Assembly: GCA_016711605.1 (NCBI GenBank)
Contig: JADJSS010000004.1
Location: 194,648-258,647 of the forward strand
DNA: 64,000 nt
Origin: Saprospirales bacterium
GTDB lineage: Bacteria; Bacteroidota; Bacteroidia; Chitinophagales; JADIYW01
Direction: 5' to 3'
The notes under the pieces were generated by a model. That model was not told the DNA's origin, searched no databases, and saw only the letters and a program-made list of their open reading frames with translations. A program made the translations under genes and the position numbers. Within the stretch, counting starts at the first letter, position 1. Each line of letters starts with the position of its first letter. Shown one piece after another: positions 46,144-55,022 of the stretch.

Positions 46144-47399
46144 TTAGATAGATATTTTAGTAAAAACTATTTTTTTATGTTTATTAGATCGGTTTTTATT
46201 AAACCGTTTCTTACCGTTTCCAAACGATTTTTTGTTTGATTTTTTTCTCGGCTCATAAGCTGGTGCTTCGCCAAATTCTGCTGGCAATTCTGCTTTCGGA
46301 ACTTCTTTACCAAGCAATTCTTCAATCACCAATAATTTTGATTGTTCTGCTTCGCTTACCAATGTAATAGCAGTTCCTTCTGTTTCTGCTCGTGCCGTTC
46401 TGCCAATTCTGTGTACATAATCTTCGCCATCGTTCGGCACATCATAATTAATAACTAAATCAATATCTTCAATATCAATACCGCGCGATATAACATCTGT
46501 AGCAATTATTATATGTGTTTTACCACTTCTAAAATTCAACAACACCTTCTCACGTTCGTCTTGTTCTAAATCAGAATGAATTTCTTCGTTATTTATTTTT
46601 GCTCGATTTAGTTCTTTACTCAAATTTTTAACGCTTTCTTTTCTTGAACAAAAAACTACGATTTTATTATAATTTACATCTTTCAGTAAATATTTTATCA
46701 ATGGAATTTTTTGCGGCTCATAAACGATATAAGCTTTTTGAATTATTTTTTCTGGTGGTTTGGATATTGAAATATTTATTTGTTCAGGATTTTTTAAAAT
46801 TTTCAAACCCATTTCACGCATTTTTGGTGGCATCGTTGCAGAAAATAAAAGCGTTTGTCTTTCTACAGGTAAAAACGAAATGATACGCATAATATCATCA
46901 TAAAAACCCATGTCAAGCATTCGATCTGCTTCATCTAAAACAAGATGTTTTAGTTTTTTTATTTTGACGTAATCAGAAGCTAAATGACTAATCATTTTCC
47001 TGGTGTACAAATCACAATATCAACACCATTAGAAAGTGCGCGTTTTTCCTGTTCAAATGAAATTCCGTCTTTTCCACCATAAATTGCAATTGAAGAAATA
47101 GGTGTAAAGTACGAAAACGCTTCAAGGTTTTGAGCAATTTGAATGGCCAGCTCACGAGTAGGTACAATCACTAATGAATTGATTTCGTCTTCGTGATGCT
47201 CAGTAGTAATTAATTCGTTGATGATAGGCAATAAAAACGCAGCGGTTTTTCCAGTTCCAGTTTGAGCAGATGCAATTACATCTTTTCCTGCTGTAATAAT
47301 CGGAATTACTTGCTCTTGCACTGCCGTGGCAAGTTTATAATTCATCGCATCGATACCTTCTAATAATCGCTCATCAAATCCAAAGTCTTTAAAATCCAA
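46144..47399 (-). CDS. DEAD-box RNA helicase (RhlE-like), one frameshift
   Basis: Two open frames (46992-47399 and 46144-47010) join: VDIVICTPGK breaks at an A run near 47004 and MISHLASDYVKIKKLKHLVL continues. Motifs: Q motif (DERLLEGIDAMNYKLATAVQ), I ASAQTGTGKTAAF, Ia VPTRELAIQ, Ib CTPG, II VLDEADRMLDMGF, III FSATMPP, V ATDVISRGIDIEDI and VI HRIGRTARAE. The Lys/Asn-rich tail (KKSNKKSFGNGKKRFNKNRS) is an RNA-binding extension. Acts on ribosomal or mRNA structure in the cytoplasm; RhlE-type by length. Broken at one base only, so likely a base-call error. Confidence 0.9.
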
Positions 47400-47456
47400 T
47401 TTTTTATGAAATTATAAAATGAAAAAAATATTAGGTGCTAAGATACGCTTTGTTCA

Positions 47457-48152
47457 TTACATCGGAACACTGCTGTTTTTCTTTATGTCTCGTTCTCCAA
47501 AAATAGCAGAACCAACACGAATAATGGTAGCACCACATTCAAGTGCTATTTGATAATCACTACTCATACCCATAGATAATTCCTTAAATTCAGTGTTATT
47601 TTTAAAATAGGTAGATTTTAGCTCATCAAAAAAACGCTTTAAACCAGTAAATTCATTTTTTATTAAGATTTGACTTTTTGTATTGGTTGCCATACCCATT
47701 AAACCAACAATTCTGATGTTTTTTAATGCGTCAAATGCTTTAATATCCAAATGGTCAATCAATTCTTCTTCAGAAAAACCAGATTTACTCGTTTCTGCTG
47801 CTATGTAGATTTCCAATAAAACATCAATAACTCTATTGTTTTTTAATGCTTGTTTATTAATCTCAATAGCCAATTTCAAACTATCAACAGAGTGTATTAG
47901 ATGAATAAACGGTGCAATATATTTTACTTTATTAGTTTGCAAGGTACCAACCATGTGCCATTCAATATCTTTTGGCAATACTTCGTATTTAGCTACTAAA
48001 TCCTGTACTTTATTTTCACCAAATACTTTTTGTCCATGGTTATACGCTTCTAAAATTAATTCAACAGGTTTTGTTTTTGAAATCGCAACTAGTTTGCTGT
48101 TTTTTAATTTTGCTAATTTTATTATATCTTGCAAAGCAGAAAAGTCTATCAT
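47457..48152 (-). CDS. yggS: YggS family PLP-binding protein
   Basis: 231 residues, PLP homeostasis protein of the alanine-racemase barrel type that lacks its C-terminal domain. The PLP lysine is in KLVAISKTKP near the N-terminus; other blocks are FGENKVQDLVAKYE, IEWHMVGTLQTNKVKYI, HSVDSLKLA, and ELSMGMSSDYQIALECGATI. Family members keep free PLP low. Its start lies only 6 bases from the divergent DUF4296 gene start, so regulatory regions must lie within the coding sequences. Intact. Confidence 0.93.
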   Translation of the reverse strand: MIDFSALQDIIKLAKLKNSKLVAISKTKPVELILEAYNHGQKVFGENKVQDLVAKYEVLPKDIEWHMVGTLQTNKVKYIAPFIHLIHSVDSLKLAIEINKQALKNNRVIDVLLEIYIAAETSKSGFSEEELIDHLDIKAFDALKNIRIVGLMGMATNTKSQILIKNEFTGLKRFFDELKSTYFKNNTEFKELSMGMSSDYQIALECGATIIRVGSAIFGERDIKKNSSVPM

Positions 48153-48158
48153 ATCAAC

Positions 48159-48608
48159 ATGTTTAAGTTACTACAAAAATATAGTTCTAAATTAGTATTC
48201 TTTACATTTATCACCATATTTATTTTATCGTGTGCTCAAAAATCAAAGTATGACAAGCATCAAAGAGTATTATCTGACACTAAAATGATAGTTATTCTAG
48301 AAGATGTTTTAATTATGGAATCATATGTGATGGAAAAATTGCCAAATCTTCGTACAGATTCGTTAAATGCAATAAAAAATAAGTTTTACGCTGAAATTTT
48401 CAAAAAACATAAGGTTGATAGTGCATCTTTTTATTCAACGTTATACTATTTTCAAGTGAGACCAATAGAATTCGATTCATTATTAAATAAAGTTGATATA
48501 AAATTAAGTAAAATAGTACCTAAAGACACAACACGAGTAATTCAAACGCCACAAATGTTGCCAACTGGCTTGCCTGTCGGAAATGTTGTTGACGAAGAAA
48601 AAAATTAA
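48159..48608 (+). CDS. DUF4296 lipoprotein
   Basis: About 149 residues from the ATG at 48159, which gives a lipoprotein signal ending TIFILSC; the longer frame from 48129 adds ten polar residues that spoil the leader. The DUF4296 domain follows: MIVILEDVLIMESYVMEKLP, KFYAEIFKKHKVDSASFYST, LYYFQVRPIEFDSLLNKV. A Bacteroidota-specific lipoprotein family without known role, usually beside housekeeping genes. Divergent from yggS. Confidence 0.8.
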   Translation: MFKLLQKYSSKLVFFTFITIFILSCAQKSKYDKHQRVLSDTKMIVILEDVLIMESYVMEKLPNLRTDSLNAIKNKFYAEIFKKHKVDSASFYSTLYYFQVRPIEFDSLLNKVDIKLSKIVPKDTTRVIQTPQMLPTGLPVGNVVDEEKN

Positions 48609-48700
48609 AGGAACAATTTGCTAAACATTTTCCCAGATTAAATGAAAATTTAAATAAAGATTCCTTATAAATTTGTTATTTTAACCTCCTAAAAATTCAT

Positions 48701-49678
48701 ATGCAAATCAGAAATAATTGGACATTTTCAGAAATTCAAGAAATATATCATCAGCCACTATTAGAGTTGATGTATCAGGCAGCAACCGTACATCGAAACT
48801 TCAACCAAACTGGTGAAGTGCAGGTATGTACGCTTTTATCAGTTAAAACAGGTGGCTGCTCTGAAGATTGTGCGTATTGTCCACAAGCAGCTCGCTACCA
48901 CACCAACGTAAAAGCACATAAATTATTGAAAGTTGATGAAGTGCTGGAAAAAGCCAATGAAGCCAAACAAAATGGTTCTACACGGTTTTGTATGGGTGCT
49001 GCCTGGCGCGAAGTACGCGATAACCGCGATTTCGACAATGTACTAGAAATGGTGAAAGGTGTGAACGAAATTGGATTAGAAGTTTGCTGCACCATGGGTA
49101 TGTTGACCGAAGAACAAGCCGACAAATTGAAAAATGCTGGTTTATATGCGTATAACCACAATTTAGATACGTCTGAAGATAATTACGAAAACATCATTAC
49201 CACACGCACGTTTGAAGAAAGATTGAACACGATTGGAAATGTGCGTAAAGCTGGAATCAGCGTTTGCAGTGGTGGAATCATCGGAATGGGTGAGAGCCAT
49301 GACGCCAGAATTGGTATGATTCATACATTAGCTACCTTGCCAGAACATCCTGAATCGGTGCCTGTTAATGCTTTAGTAGCGGTTGAAGGAACACCTTTGG
49401 AAAACATGAAACGTGTTTCCGTTTTTGAAATGGTACGTATGATTGCAACTGTTCGCATTACCATGCCTAAAACCATGGTGCGTTTAAGCGCTGGACGCTT
49501 AGATATGCCAGTGTCTGAGCAAGCGCTGTGCTTTATGGCTGGTGCAAACTCTATTTTTGCTGGTGATAAATTGCTGACAACACCAAATCCAACCTTTACC
49601 GATGATATGGCAATGTTTGAATTATTAGGTTTAAAACCACGAGAAGCATTTAAAAAGGAAATGGCTTTGTCTAATTAA
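48701..49678 (+). CDS. bioB: Biotin synthase
   Basis: 325 residues, full length. BioB inserts sulfur into dethiobiotin with a radical-SAM reaction. The [4Fe-4S] motif is GGCSEDCAYCPQAARYH (CxxxCxxC), then CMGAAWREVRDNRDF, NLDTSEDNYENIITTRTFEE, SVCSGGIIGMGES and the [2Fe-2S] ligands MVRLSAGRLDMP. It is the first of the biotin genes but 461 bases with a repeat array separate it from bioF. A TAAATTTG -7-like box lies at 48668-48675. Intact. Confidence 0.97.
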   Translation: MQIRNNWTFSEIQEIYHQPLLELMYQAATVHRNFNQTGEVQVCTLLSVKTGGCSEDCAYCPQAARYHTNVKAHKLLKVDEVLEKANEAKQNGSTRFCMGAAWREVRDNRDFDNVLEMVKGVNEIGLEVCCTMGMLTEEQADKLKNAGLYAYNHNLDTSEDNYENIITTRTFEERLNTIGNVRKAGISVCSGGIIGMGESHDARIGMIHTLATLPEHPESVPVNALVAVEGTPLENMKRVSVFEMVRMIATVRITMPKTMVRLSAGRLDMPVSEQALCFMAGANSIFAGDKLLTTPNPTFTDDMAMFELLGLKPREAFKKEMALSN

Positions 49679-49696
49679 AATATAAATAGTCAAAAA

Positions 49697-49847
49697 TAAC
49701 CACTTAAGGCACATAAGTAACTTAAGTTATAATATAGAAGATTTCAAAAATAGGAAAGTAAGAAAGCTTAGTTTTCTTCCGAAGTTTCAAAACTATTTTA
49801 GATTATTACCTTAAATTTTCTTTTTTCTTATGTTTCTTAAGTGGTTA
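49697..49847. repeat. Intergenic inverted-repeat element (AACCACTTAAG family), copy 2
   Basis: Left end TAACCACTTAAGGCACATAA, right end CTTATGTTTCTTAAGTGGTTA: near-perfect 21-base terminal inverted repeats around about 110 bases. The interior GAAAGCTTAGTTTTCTTCC echoes that of copy 1 at 8943-9088. No open frame; it has the shape of a small dispersed palindromic element. Confidence 0.65.
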
Positions 49848-49891
49848 AAAATTCAGACTACTATTTTATTATTTTATTGAAATAGGTCGAT

Positions 49892-50101
49892 TTAGGGTCT
49901 TGAACTGGTGCGTTAGGGTCTCAAACCCTAAATTTAGGGTCAACAACCCTAAAGTTAAGGTCTCAAACCCTAATTTTAGGGTCTGGAATCCTAAAGTTAA
50001 GGTCTGCAATCCTAAATTAAAGGTCTCAAACCCTAACGTTAGCGTCTAGAACCCTAACGTTGGAGTTCAGAACCCTAACGATAGGTTTTAGAACCCTAAA
50101 T
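49892..50101. repeat. Array of ten 21-bp tandem repeats between bioB and bioF
   Basis: Ten units with an exact 21-base period, of the form TTAGGGTCTCAAACCCTAAAG. Each unit carries a short inverted repeat, TTAGGGT facing ACCCTAA, so both DNA strands can form small hairpins. The units drift in sequence, the last ones having AACGTTAG-type variants and GAACCCTAAC cores. The array ends 38 bases before the bioF ATG. It encodes no protein. It is not CRISPR-like, as no spacers exist. Confidence 0.9.
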
Positions 50102-50139
50102 CAGCATGTTGAATTTTATTTATTTTCTTTGAAATTAAA

Positions 50140-51273
50140 ATGAATATAAACGATAGAATTGAAAACTACCTACTTAAACGAAAAGAAGCACATCTTTTTC
50201 GTCAATTATCTGTAAATCAAATGCTTATTGATTTTTCATCTAATGACTATTTGGGTTTATCTAAGTCTGCATATATTAAACAACAAGTTGATATTGAATA
50301 CAATATATTAAAAACTACAAAATCAGGTGCAACAGGTTCTCGTTTATTAAATGGAAACTCTTCTCTTTTTGAAGATTTAGAGCAATTGCTGGCTGATACG
50401 CATCATGCTGAAGCTGCATTACTGTTCAATTCTGGCTTTGATGCGAATGTTGGTTTGATTTCGACAGTTGCTCGACCGAATGATGTCATTTTTTATGATG
50501 AATTGGTACATGCATCTATTCACCAAGGTATGCAATTAAGTGACGCAAAACTGGTTGCTTTTGCACACAATGATATGATTGATTTGGAAGAAAAGTTGAA
50601 ATTGAAAGCTGTTGGTCAGATAGGTTTTATCATTACTGAATCGCTCTTTTCCATGGAAGGTGATCAGCCTGATTTACAAAAATTAGCTGATTTAGCTTCA
50701 AACTACGAAGTTGAATTAATCATTGATGAAGCACATGCAACTGGACTTTTTGGCAGAAAAGGTGCAGGTTTATGTAATGTTGCAGCAATAGAAACAAAGT
50801 GCTTTGCACGTGTTTATACTTTTGGAAAAGCCATTGGAAGCCACGGTGCAGTAGTGGTTTGCAGCCAAAAACTAAAACAGTATTTGATTAATTTTTCAAA
50901 ACCATTTATCTATTCAACAGCTTTAGAAACGCATAATTTATTGTCTGTGAAACATAGTTATTTTTATTTACAAAGTACTATAAATCAACAAATTAAATTA
51001 AATAATTTAATCTTTTACTTTAAAAATAAATTTCACTCATTAAAAACTAAATTTTCGCTCATTGGCGATGGTCCAATTTTTGGAATATTGGTTTCTGGTA
51101 ATGAAAGCTGTCGAAAAATAGCCAAGCATCTTCAAGAAAATGGATTAGATATCCGACCAATTGTTGCACCAACCGTTCCCAAAGGAACAGAACGATTGAG
51201 AATTATACTGCACAGCTATAATTCAAAAGAAGAAATTGATTTATTGTGCAATTTACTAACTGATTATCAATAG
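50140..51273 (+). CDS. bioF: 8-amino-7-oxononanoate synthase
   Basis: 377 residues, alpha-oxoamine synthase family. BioF condenses pimeloyl-ACP (or CoA) with alanine by PLP chemistry. Blocks: IDFSSNDYLGLSKS, SGATGSRLLNGNSSLFEDLE, ALLFNSGFDANVGLI, ITESLFSMEGDQPDLQKLAD, the PLP-binding VYTFGKAIGSHGA with Lys, and IRPIVAPTVPKGTERLRIIL. The neighbours bioD and bioA decide against the kbl (2-amino-3-ketobutyrate ligase) alternative. It starts 38 bases after the 21-bp repeat array and is intact. Confidence 0.93.
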   Translation: MNINDRIENYLLKRKEAHLFRQLSVNQMLIDFSSNDYLGLSKSAYIKQQVDIEYNILKTTKSGATGSRLLNGNSSLFEDLEQLLADTHHAEAALLFNSGFDANVGLISTVARPNDVIFYDELVHASIHQGMQLSDAKLVAFAHNDMIDLEEKLKLKAVGQIGFIITESLFSMEGDQPDLQKLADLASNYEVELIIDEAHATGLFGRKGAGLCNVAAIETKCFARVYTFGKAIGSHGAVVVCSQKLKQYLINFSKPFIYSTALETHNLLSVKHSYFYLQSTINQQIKLNNLIFYFKNKFHSLKTKFSLIGDGPIFGILVSGNESCRKIAKHLQENGLDIRPIVAPTVPKGTERLRIILHSYNSKEEIDLLCNLLTDYQ

Positions 51274-51282
51274 AATATAAAA

Positions 51283-51900
51283 ATGAAGAAATACATCATT
51301 GCTGGAATTGGAACCAATATTGGTAAAACAGTTACATCTGCAGTTTTAGTGGAGGCACTGCATGCTGATTACTGGAAGCCAGTACAATCAGGTAATTTAA
51401 ACGAAACGGATACTGATTTTGTGCGAAAATATGCAAAAAACCATCAAACTATTTTTCAAGAAGCATTTTTATTAAAAGAGCCAGTTTCACCACATTTAGC
51501 TGCTAAATTAGAATCAAAAGTTATTGATATAGAACAGATTAAATTAGTTAATACAAATAATCACTTAATAGTAGAAACTGCTGGTGGTTTGCTTTCACCT
51601 TTATCAGAAAAATATTTATGTATTGATTTAATTAAAGAACTACAACTATCTGTTATACTTGTTTCTATGAATTATTTAGGAAGCATTAATCATACCTTAT
51701 TGTCAATTGAAGCATTAAAACAAAGAAATATTCCAATTGAAGGAATAATCTTTTGTGGTGATCCAAATTTTGAAACTGAAAGATTTATTTTAGAATATTC
51801 TAAAATACCTTTACTTGGTAAAATTCCATTTACTGACAATTTGACGCAAGAATTTATTTCAGAACAAGCAAAACAATTTAGTCATCTACAAGGTAATTAG
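51283..51900 (+). CDS. bioD: Dethiobiotin synthetase
   Basis: 205 residues. ATP-dependent ureido ring closure on diaminopelargonate. P-loop IAGIGTNIGKTVTSAVLVEA, catalytic DYWKPVQSGNLNETDTDFV with Lys, LKEPVSPHLAAKLE, IVETAGGLLSPLSEKY, and VSMNYLGSINHTLLSIEAL. It begins 9 bases after bioF and is intact. Confidence 0.95.
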   Translation: MKKYIIAGIGTNIGKTVTSAVLVEALHADYWKPVQSGNLNETDTDFVRKYAKNHQTIFQEAFLLKEPVSPHLAAKLESKVIDIEQIKLVNTNNHLIVETAGGLLSPLSEKYLCIDLIKELQLSVILVSMNYLGSINHTLLSIEALKQRNIPIEGIIFCGDPNFETERFILEYSKIPLLGKIPFTDNLTQEFISEQAKQFSHLQGN

Positions 51901-51946
51901 ATAAAATAATTGTAATTTTGATACTATCAAATGATACTATCAAAAA

Positions 51947-52909
51947 ATGAAACCACCGTTTGAAGTTACCAATACAATCTTGAAATTAATTTCATTAATT
52001 TCTGAAAAAATTGGTGAAGTCAATGCCAAATTTTTAGATAAACAAAATCCACAATTACGAAAACAAAATAAAATTAAAACTATTCATTCCTCTTTGCAGA
52101 TTGAAGGTAACACACTAACTATTGAACAAATTACTGCAATTGTTGAAAATAAGCGTGTGGTTGGTCCACAAAAAGATATTGTAGAAGTTATTAATGCAAT
52201 TGAGGTTTATGATAATTTATCAAAATTTAATCCAACTATAGAAAATGATTTTCTGCTTGCTCACCAAATGTTGATGAAAAACCTCATTCAGAATAGTGGT
52301 AAATATAGAACTCAATCTGTTGGAATTGTGAATGGAACTATCGTTAAACATATTGCACCATCTTACCAGAATGTACCTTTTTTGATGAAAGATTTATTTA
52401 ATTATTTAAATTCAGATGATGACATTGCTTTACTTAAAAGTTGTGTTTTTCATTATGAAATGGAATTTATTCATCCGTTTACAGATGGAAATGGAAGAAT
52501 GGGACGGCTTTGGCAAACGCTTATTTTAATGTACTCGTATCCTGTTTTTGAGTATTTACCTTTTGAAACTTTAATTAGCAAAAATCAAGATAACTACTAT
52601 GCAGCACTTTCTATGAGCGATAAACAGGGAAAGTCAACTATTTTTATCGAATTTATGTTGAACATTATTTATCAGTCGCTGTCTGAATTAACTAATTATA
52701 ACAACAGAATAATAAAAGACACAGATAGAATAGATTATTTCATAAATAAAAATATAAATGAGTTTTCCAGAAAAGATTATCTAAACATATTTAAAGAATT
52801 ATCAACTGCATCAGCCAGTCGAGATTTAAAAAAAGGTGTAGAATTAGGTTATTTTGAAAAAACTGGCGACAAAAAATTGACAATTTACAGACTTAAAAAG
52901 AATCAATAA
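51947..52909 (+). CDS. Fic family protein inside the biotin operon
   Basis: 320 residues. The Fic active site HPFTDGNGRMGR is complete (catalytic His, Asp-Gly-Asn-Gly-Arg anion hole), so AMP transfer from ATP to a protein hydroxyl is expected. The N-terminal helix carries SSLQIEGNTLT, matching the inhibitory (S/T)xxxE(G/N) motif, so an intramolecularly auto-inhibited class II Fic. The C-terminal 50 residues (FSRKDYLNIFKELSTASASR, DLKKGVELGYFEKTGDKKL) form a winged helix. It lies 46 bases after bioD and 1 base before bioA, so it is in the operon. Fic/winged-helix proteins of this build are common and normally stand alone. Its link to biotin is unknown. Confidence 0.9.
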   Translation: MKPPFEVTNTILKLISLISEKIGEVNAKFLDKQNPQLRKQNKIKTIHSSLQIEGNTLTIEQITAIVENKRVVGPQKDIVEVINAIEVYDNLSKFNPTIENDFLLAHQMLMKNLIQNSGKYRTQSVGIVNGTIVKHIAPSYQNVPFLMKDLFNYLNSDDDIALLKSCVFHYEMEFIHPFTDGNGRMGRLWQTLILMYSYPVFEYLPFETLISKNQDNYYAALSMSDKQGKSTIFIEFMLNIIYQSLSELTNYNNRIIKDTDRIDYFINKNINEFSRKDYLNIFKELSTASASRDLKKGVELGYFEKTGDKKLTIYRLKKNQ

Positions 52910-52910
52910 T

Positions 52911-54176
52911 ATGCATTTATCCAAAATCGATCAACAAAATATTTGGCATCCGTTTACGCAACATCAAACAGCAAGTGAAAATTTGGTGATTGTAAAAGGT
53001 AAAGATGCGATTTTGACCGACGAGCATGGAAACGAATATATTGATGCGGTTTCAAGTTGGTGGACGAATATATTTGGTCACTGCAATGAACATATTTCCA
53101 AACGTATCAAAAAGCAATTGGACGAATTAGAGCATGTGATTTTTGCAGGTTTTACGCATCCAACTGCGATTGAGCTTTCTGAAAAACTGCTTGCTATTTT
53201 ACCAAAGAATCAAACAAAAATCTTCTTTTCTGATAATGGTTCGACTTCGGTTGAAGTAGCTTTGAAGATGGCTATTCAGTTTTGTCACAACCAAAACCAA
53301 CCAAAAAACACCATCATTGCGTTCAAAAATGCCTATCATGGCGATACATTTGGAGCGATGTCGGTTGGTGCGCGTGGAACTTTTAACCAGCCATTTGAAC
53401 CATTTTTGTTTGATGTGGATTTTATTGATTTGCCCAATGAAGCCAATTTTGAACACGTTCAACATGAATTTCAGCAGATTATTCAAGAAAAAAAGGTAGC
53501 AGCGTTTATTTTTGAACCATTAATTCAAGGTTCGGCTGGTATGTTGATGTATGAAGCAAAATTTTTGGATAAATTGGTCGATATAGCACAACAAAATCAA
53601 GTAATTTGTATTGCTGATGAAGTAATGACTGGTTTTTATCGTACAGGAAAAATTTTCGCAACAGACCATTTGACAAATAAACCAGACATTTTTTGCATTT
53701 CGAAAGGTATAACTGGTGGTTTTTTGCCATTTGGAATTACGAGTTGTTCGCAAAAAATCTACGATGCGTTTTTAAGTAATGATAAACTAAAAACATTTTT
53801 TCACGGACATTCATACACAGGAAATCCGCTGGCTTGTGCGGCTGCCTGCGCGAGTTTGGAATTAATACATGATGCACAATTAACGATTAACAATTTAGTT
53901 GAATGGCAAAGTCAATATTTATCAAAACTAAAATCAAACACAAAAATTGAAAATTTACGTCAAACTGGTACAATCGTGGCTTTTGATGTAAAAACAGATG
54001 CTTCATCCAATTATTTCAATAATATTCGCGATTTTTTGTACGATAATTTTATAAAACGCGGCGTTTTACTGCGACCGCTTGGCAACACCGTTTACGTTTT
54101 ACCACCATATATTATCACCAAAGAGCAGTTGCAAAAAGTGTATGATGTGATTGATGAAGTGTTGGAAATTATTTAA
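52911..54176 (+). CDS. bioA: Adenosylmethionine--8-amino-7-oxononanoate transaminase
   Basis: 421 residues, class III aminotransferase. BioA transfers the amino group of SAM to 8-amino-7-oxononanoate to give diaminopelargonate. Blocks: DQQNIWHPFTQHQT, AVSSWWTNIFGHCNEHISKR, FSDNGSTSVEVALKMAIQF, FEPLIQGSAGMLMYEAKFLD, IADEVMTGFYRTGK, and CISKGITGGFLPFGIT with the PLP Lys. YTGNPLACAAACASLEL and RPLGNTVYVLPPY close the fold. It starts 1 base after the Fic gene. Intact. Confidence 0.96.
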   Translation: MHLSKIDQQNIWHPFTQHQTASENLVIVKGKDAILTDEHGNEYIDAVSSWWTNIFGHCNEHISKRIKKQLDELEHVIFAGFTHPTAIELSEKLLAILPKNQTKIFFSDNGSTSVEVALKMAIQFCHNQNQPKNTIIAFKNAYHGDTFGAMSVGARGTFNQPFEPFLFDVDFIDLPNEANFEHVQHEFQQIIQEKKVAAFIFEPLIQGSAGMLMYEAKFLDKLVDIAQQNQVICIADEVMTGFYRTGKIFATDHLTNKPDIFCISKGITGGFLPFGITSCSQKIYDAFLSNDKLKTFFHGHSYTGNPLACAAACASLELIHDAQLTINNLVEWQSQYLSKLKSNTKIENLRQTGTIVAFDVKTDASSNYFNNIRDFLYDNFIKRGVLLRPLGNTVYVLPPYIITKEQLQKVYDVIDEVLEII

Positions 54177-54359
54177 GTGTACAGCTTGTTTCTGACCATG
54201 GAATATCTATTTAAACTTTCTCTCTGCTCTTTGTGTCATGAATATAAAACTCAGCGCGATTACCACTGAATTGTTAGATTAGAAATATTAGATTTTCATT
54301 GCAATAAGATTTTCAAATTTATATGTTTAATTCTTAAATATAATTTAGCAATATTTTAT

Positions 54360-54839
54360 TTATTTATCACCAACTTTATTATTCAAATCCTTAAATGCAA
54401 ATATAATTTCGTGTAATTTTGGATGATGTTTTTCAATAAGCAAAGCATTAACAATTTCAATTCCTTCAATCATAGCAATGCCATCTTCTTTTATAATATT
54501 TCCATCATTATATTTCCAAAACCAAGTGTCAAATTTTCGTTTGCGGCTAATGTTTCTTATCAGTTGTATCACAAACATAAACTACAACGTTCTCAATTTT
54601 TGTAAAGAATTTTTTAAATACTTCAACAACAGTAATCCCAATTCTTTCATCAGTAATTGCTAGTCTTTCATCACCATCAATTACGTCAATATTAAAAGTA
54701 TAAATGAATTTAGCAATAGTTGGATAATCATCAAACATTGCACTATAATCTAAAAATAAATTTGATATGTAATTCCTTGAGTCGTTACAAATTCATACGA
54801 AAAATCGTCTGCTTCAATTAAATTATATGGGTTTGACAA
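54360..54839 (-). CDS. DUF6169-like hypothetical protein, two frameshifts
   Basis: Three stretches join: a TTG start at 54839 with NPYNLIEADDFSYEFVTTQG, a T lost near 54765, then the frame with YPTIAKFIYTFNIDVIDGDE and FTKIENVVVYVCDTTDKKH, and after an indel near 54552 RKRKFDTWFWKYNDGN to HPKLHEIIFAFKDLNNK. In all about 160 residues. The order (YEF..., VVVYVCDTxD, RKRKFDTWF) reminds me of the Bacteroidota DUF6169 family, with moderate certainty. It overlaps the end of a small gene upstream, so the two form a coupled pair. Confidence 0.5.
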
Positions 54840-54981
54840 ACTTGTATTTATCTTTTAGTTCAGATAATTTTCCACCATTTTGAAGATGTTTAGAAATAGC
54901 GTTTTTATCTTCCAACATTTTTTTGAAGATAGCAGCACCTTTTGAGTTTAAGGTTTTGTTTATTTTTTCTTTAACTTCCAT
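54823..54981 (-). CDS. Small protein paired with the DUF6169-like gene
   Basis: 52 residues from ATG 54981 (MEVKEKINKTLNSKGAAIFK); a longer frame from 55026 adds a hydrophobic head and overlaps comEC, so it is rejected. It is helical and charged (AAIFKKMLEDKNAISKHLQN, SELKDKYKFVKPI). Its stop overlaps the start of the DUF6169-like gene. Small helical plus larger partner pairs of this size are typical of toxin-antitoxin or regulator-target units, but no fold is recognised. A weak call. Confidence 0.45.
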   Translation of the reverse strand: MEVKEKINKTLNSKGAAIFKKMLEDKNAISKHLQNGGKLSELKDKYKFVKPI

Positions 54982-55022
54982 TTCTATTGTAAAGATAATA
55001 AAAACTATATTAAACTGCAAGT

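Noticed and set aside
48609..48700. Biotin riboswitch or BirA operator before bioB
   Set aside because: No known biotin riboswitch exists and no BirA-type palindrome (TTGTAAACC form) is visible.
49892..50101. CRISPR array
   Set aside because: Units follow one another directly with a 21-base period and no unique spacers; no cas genes are near.
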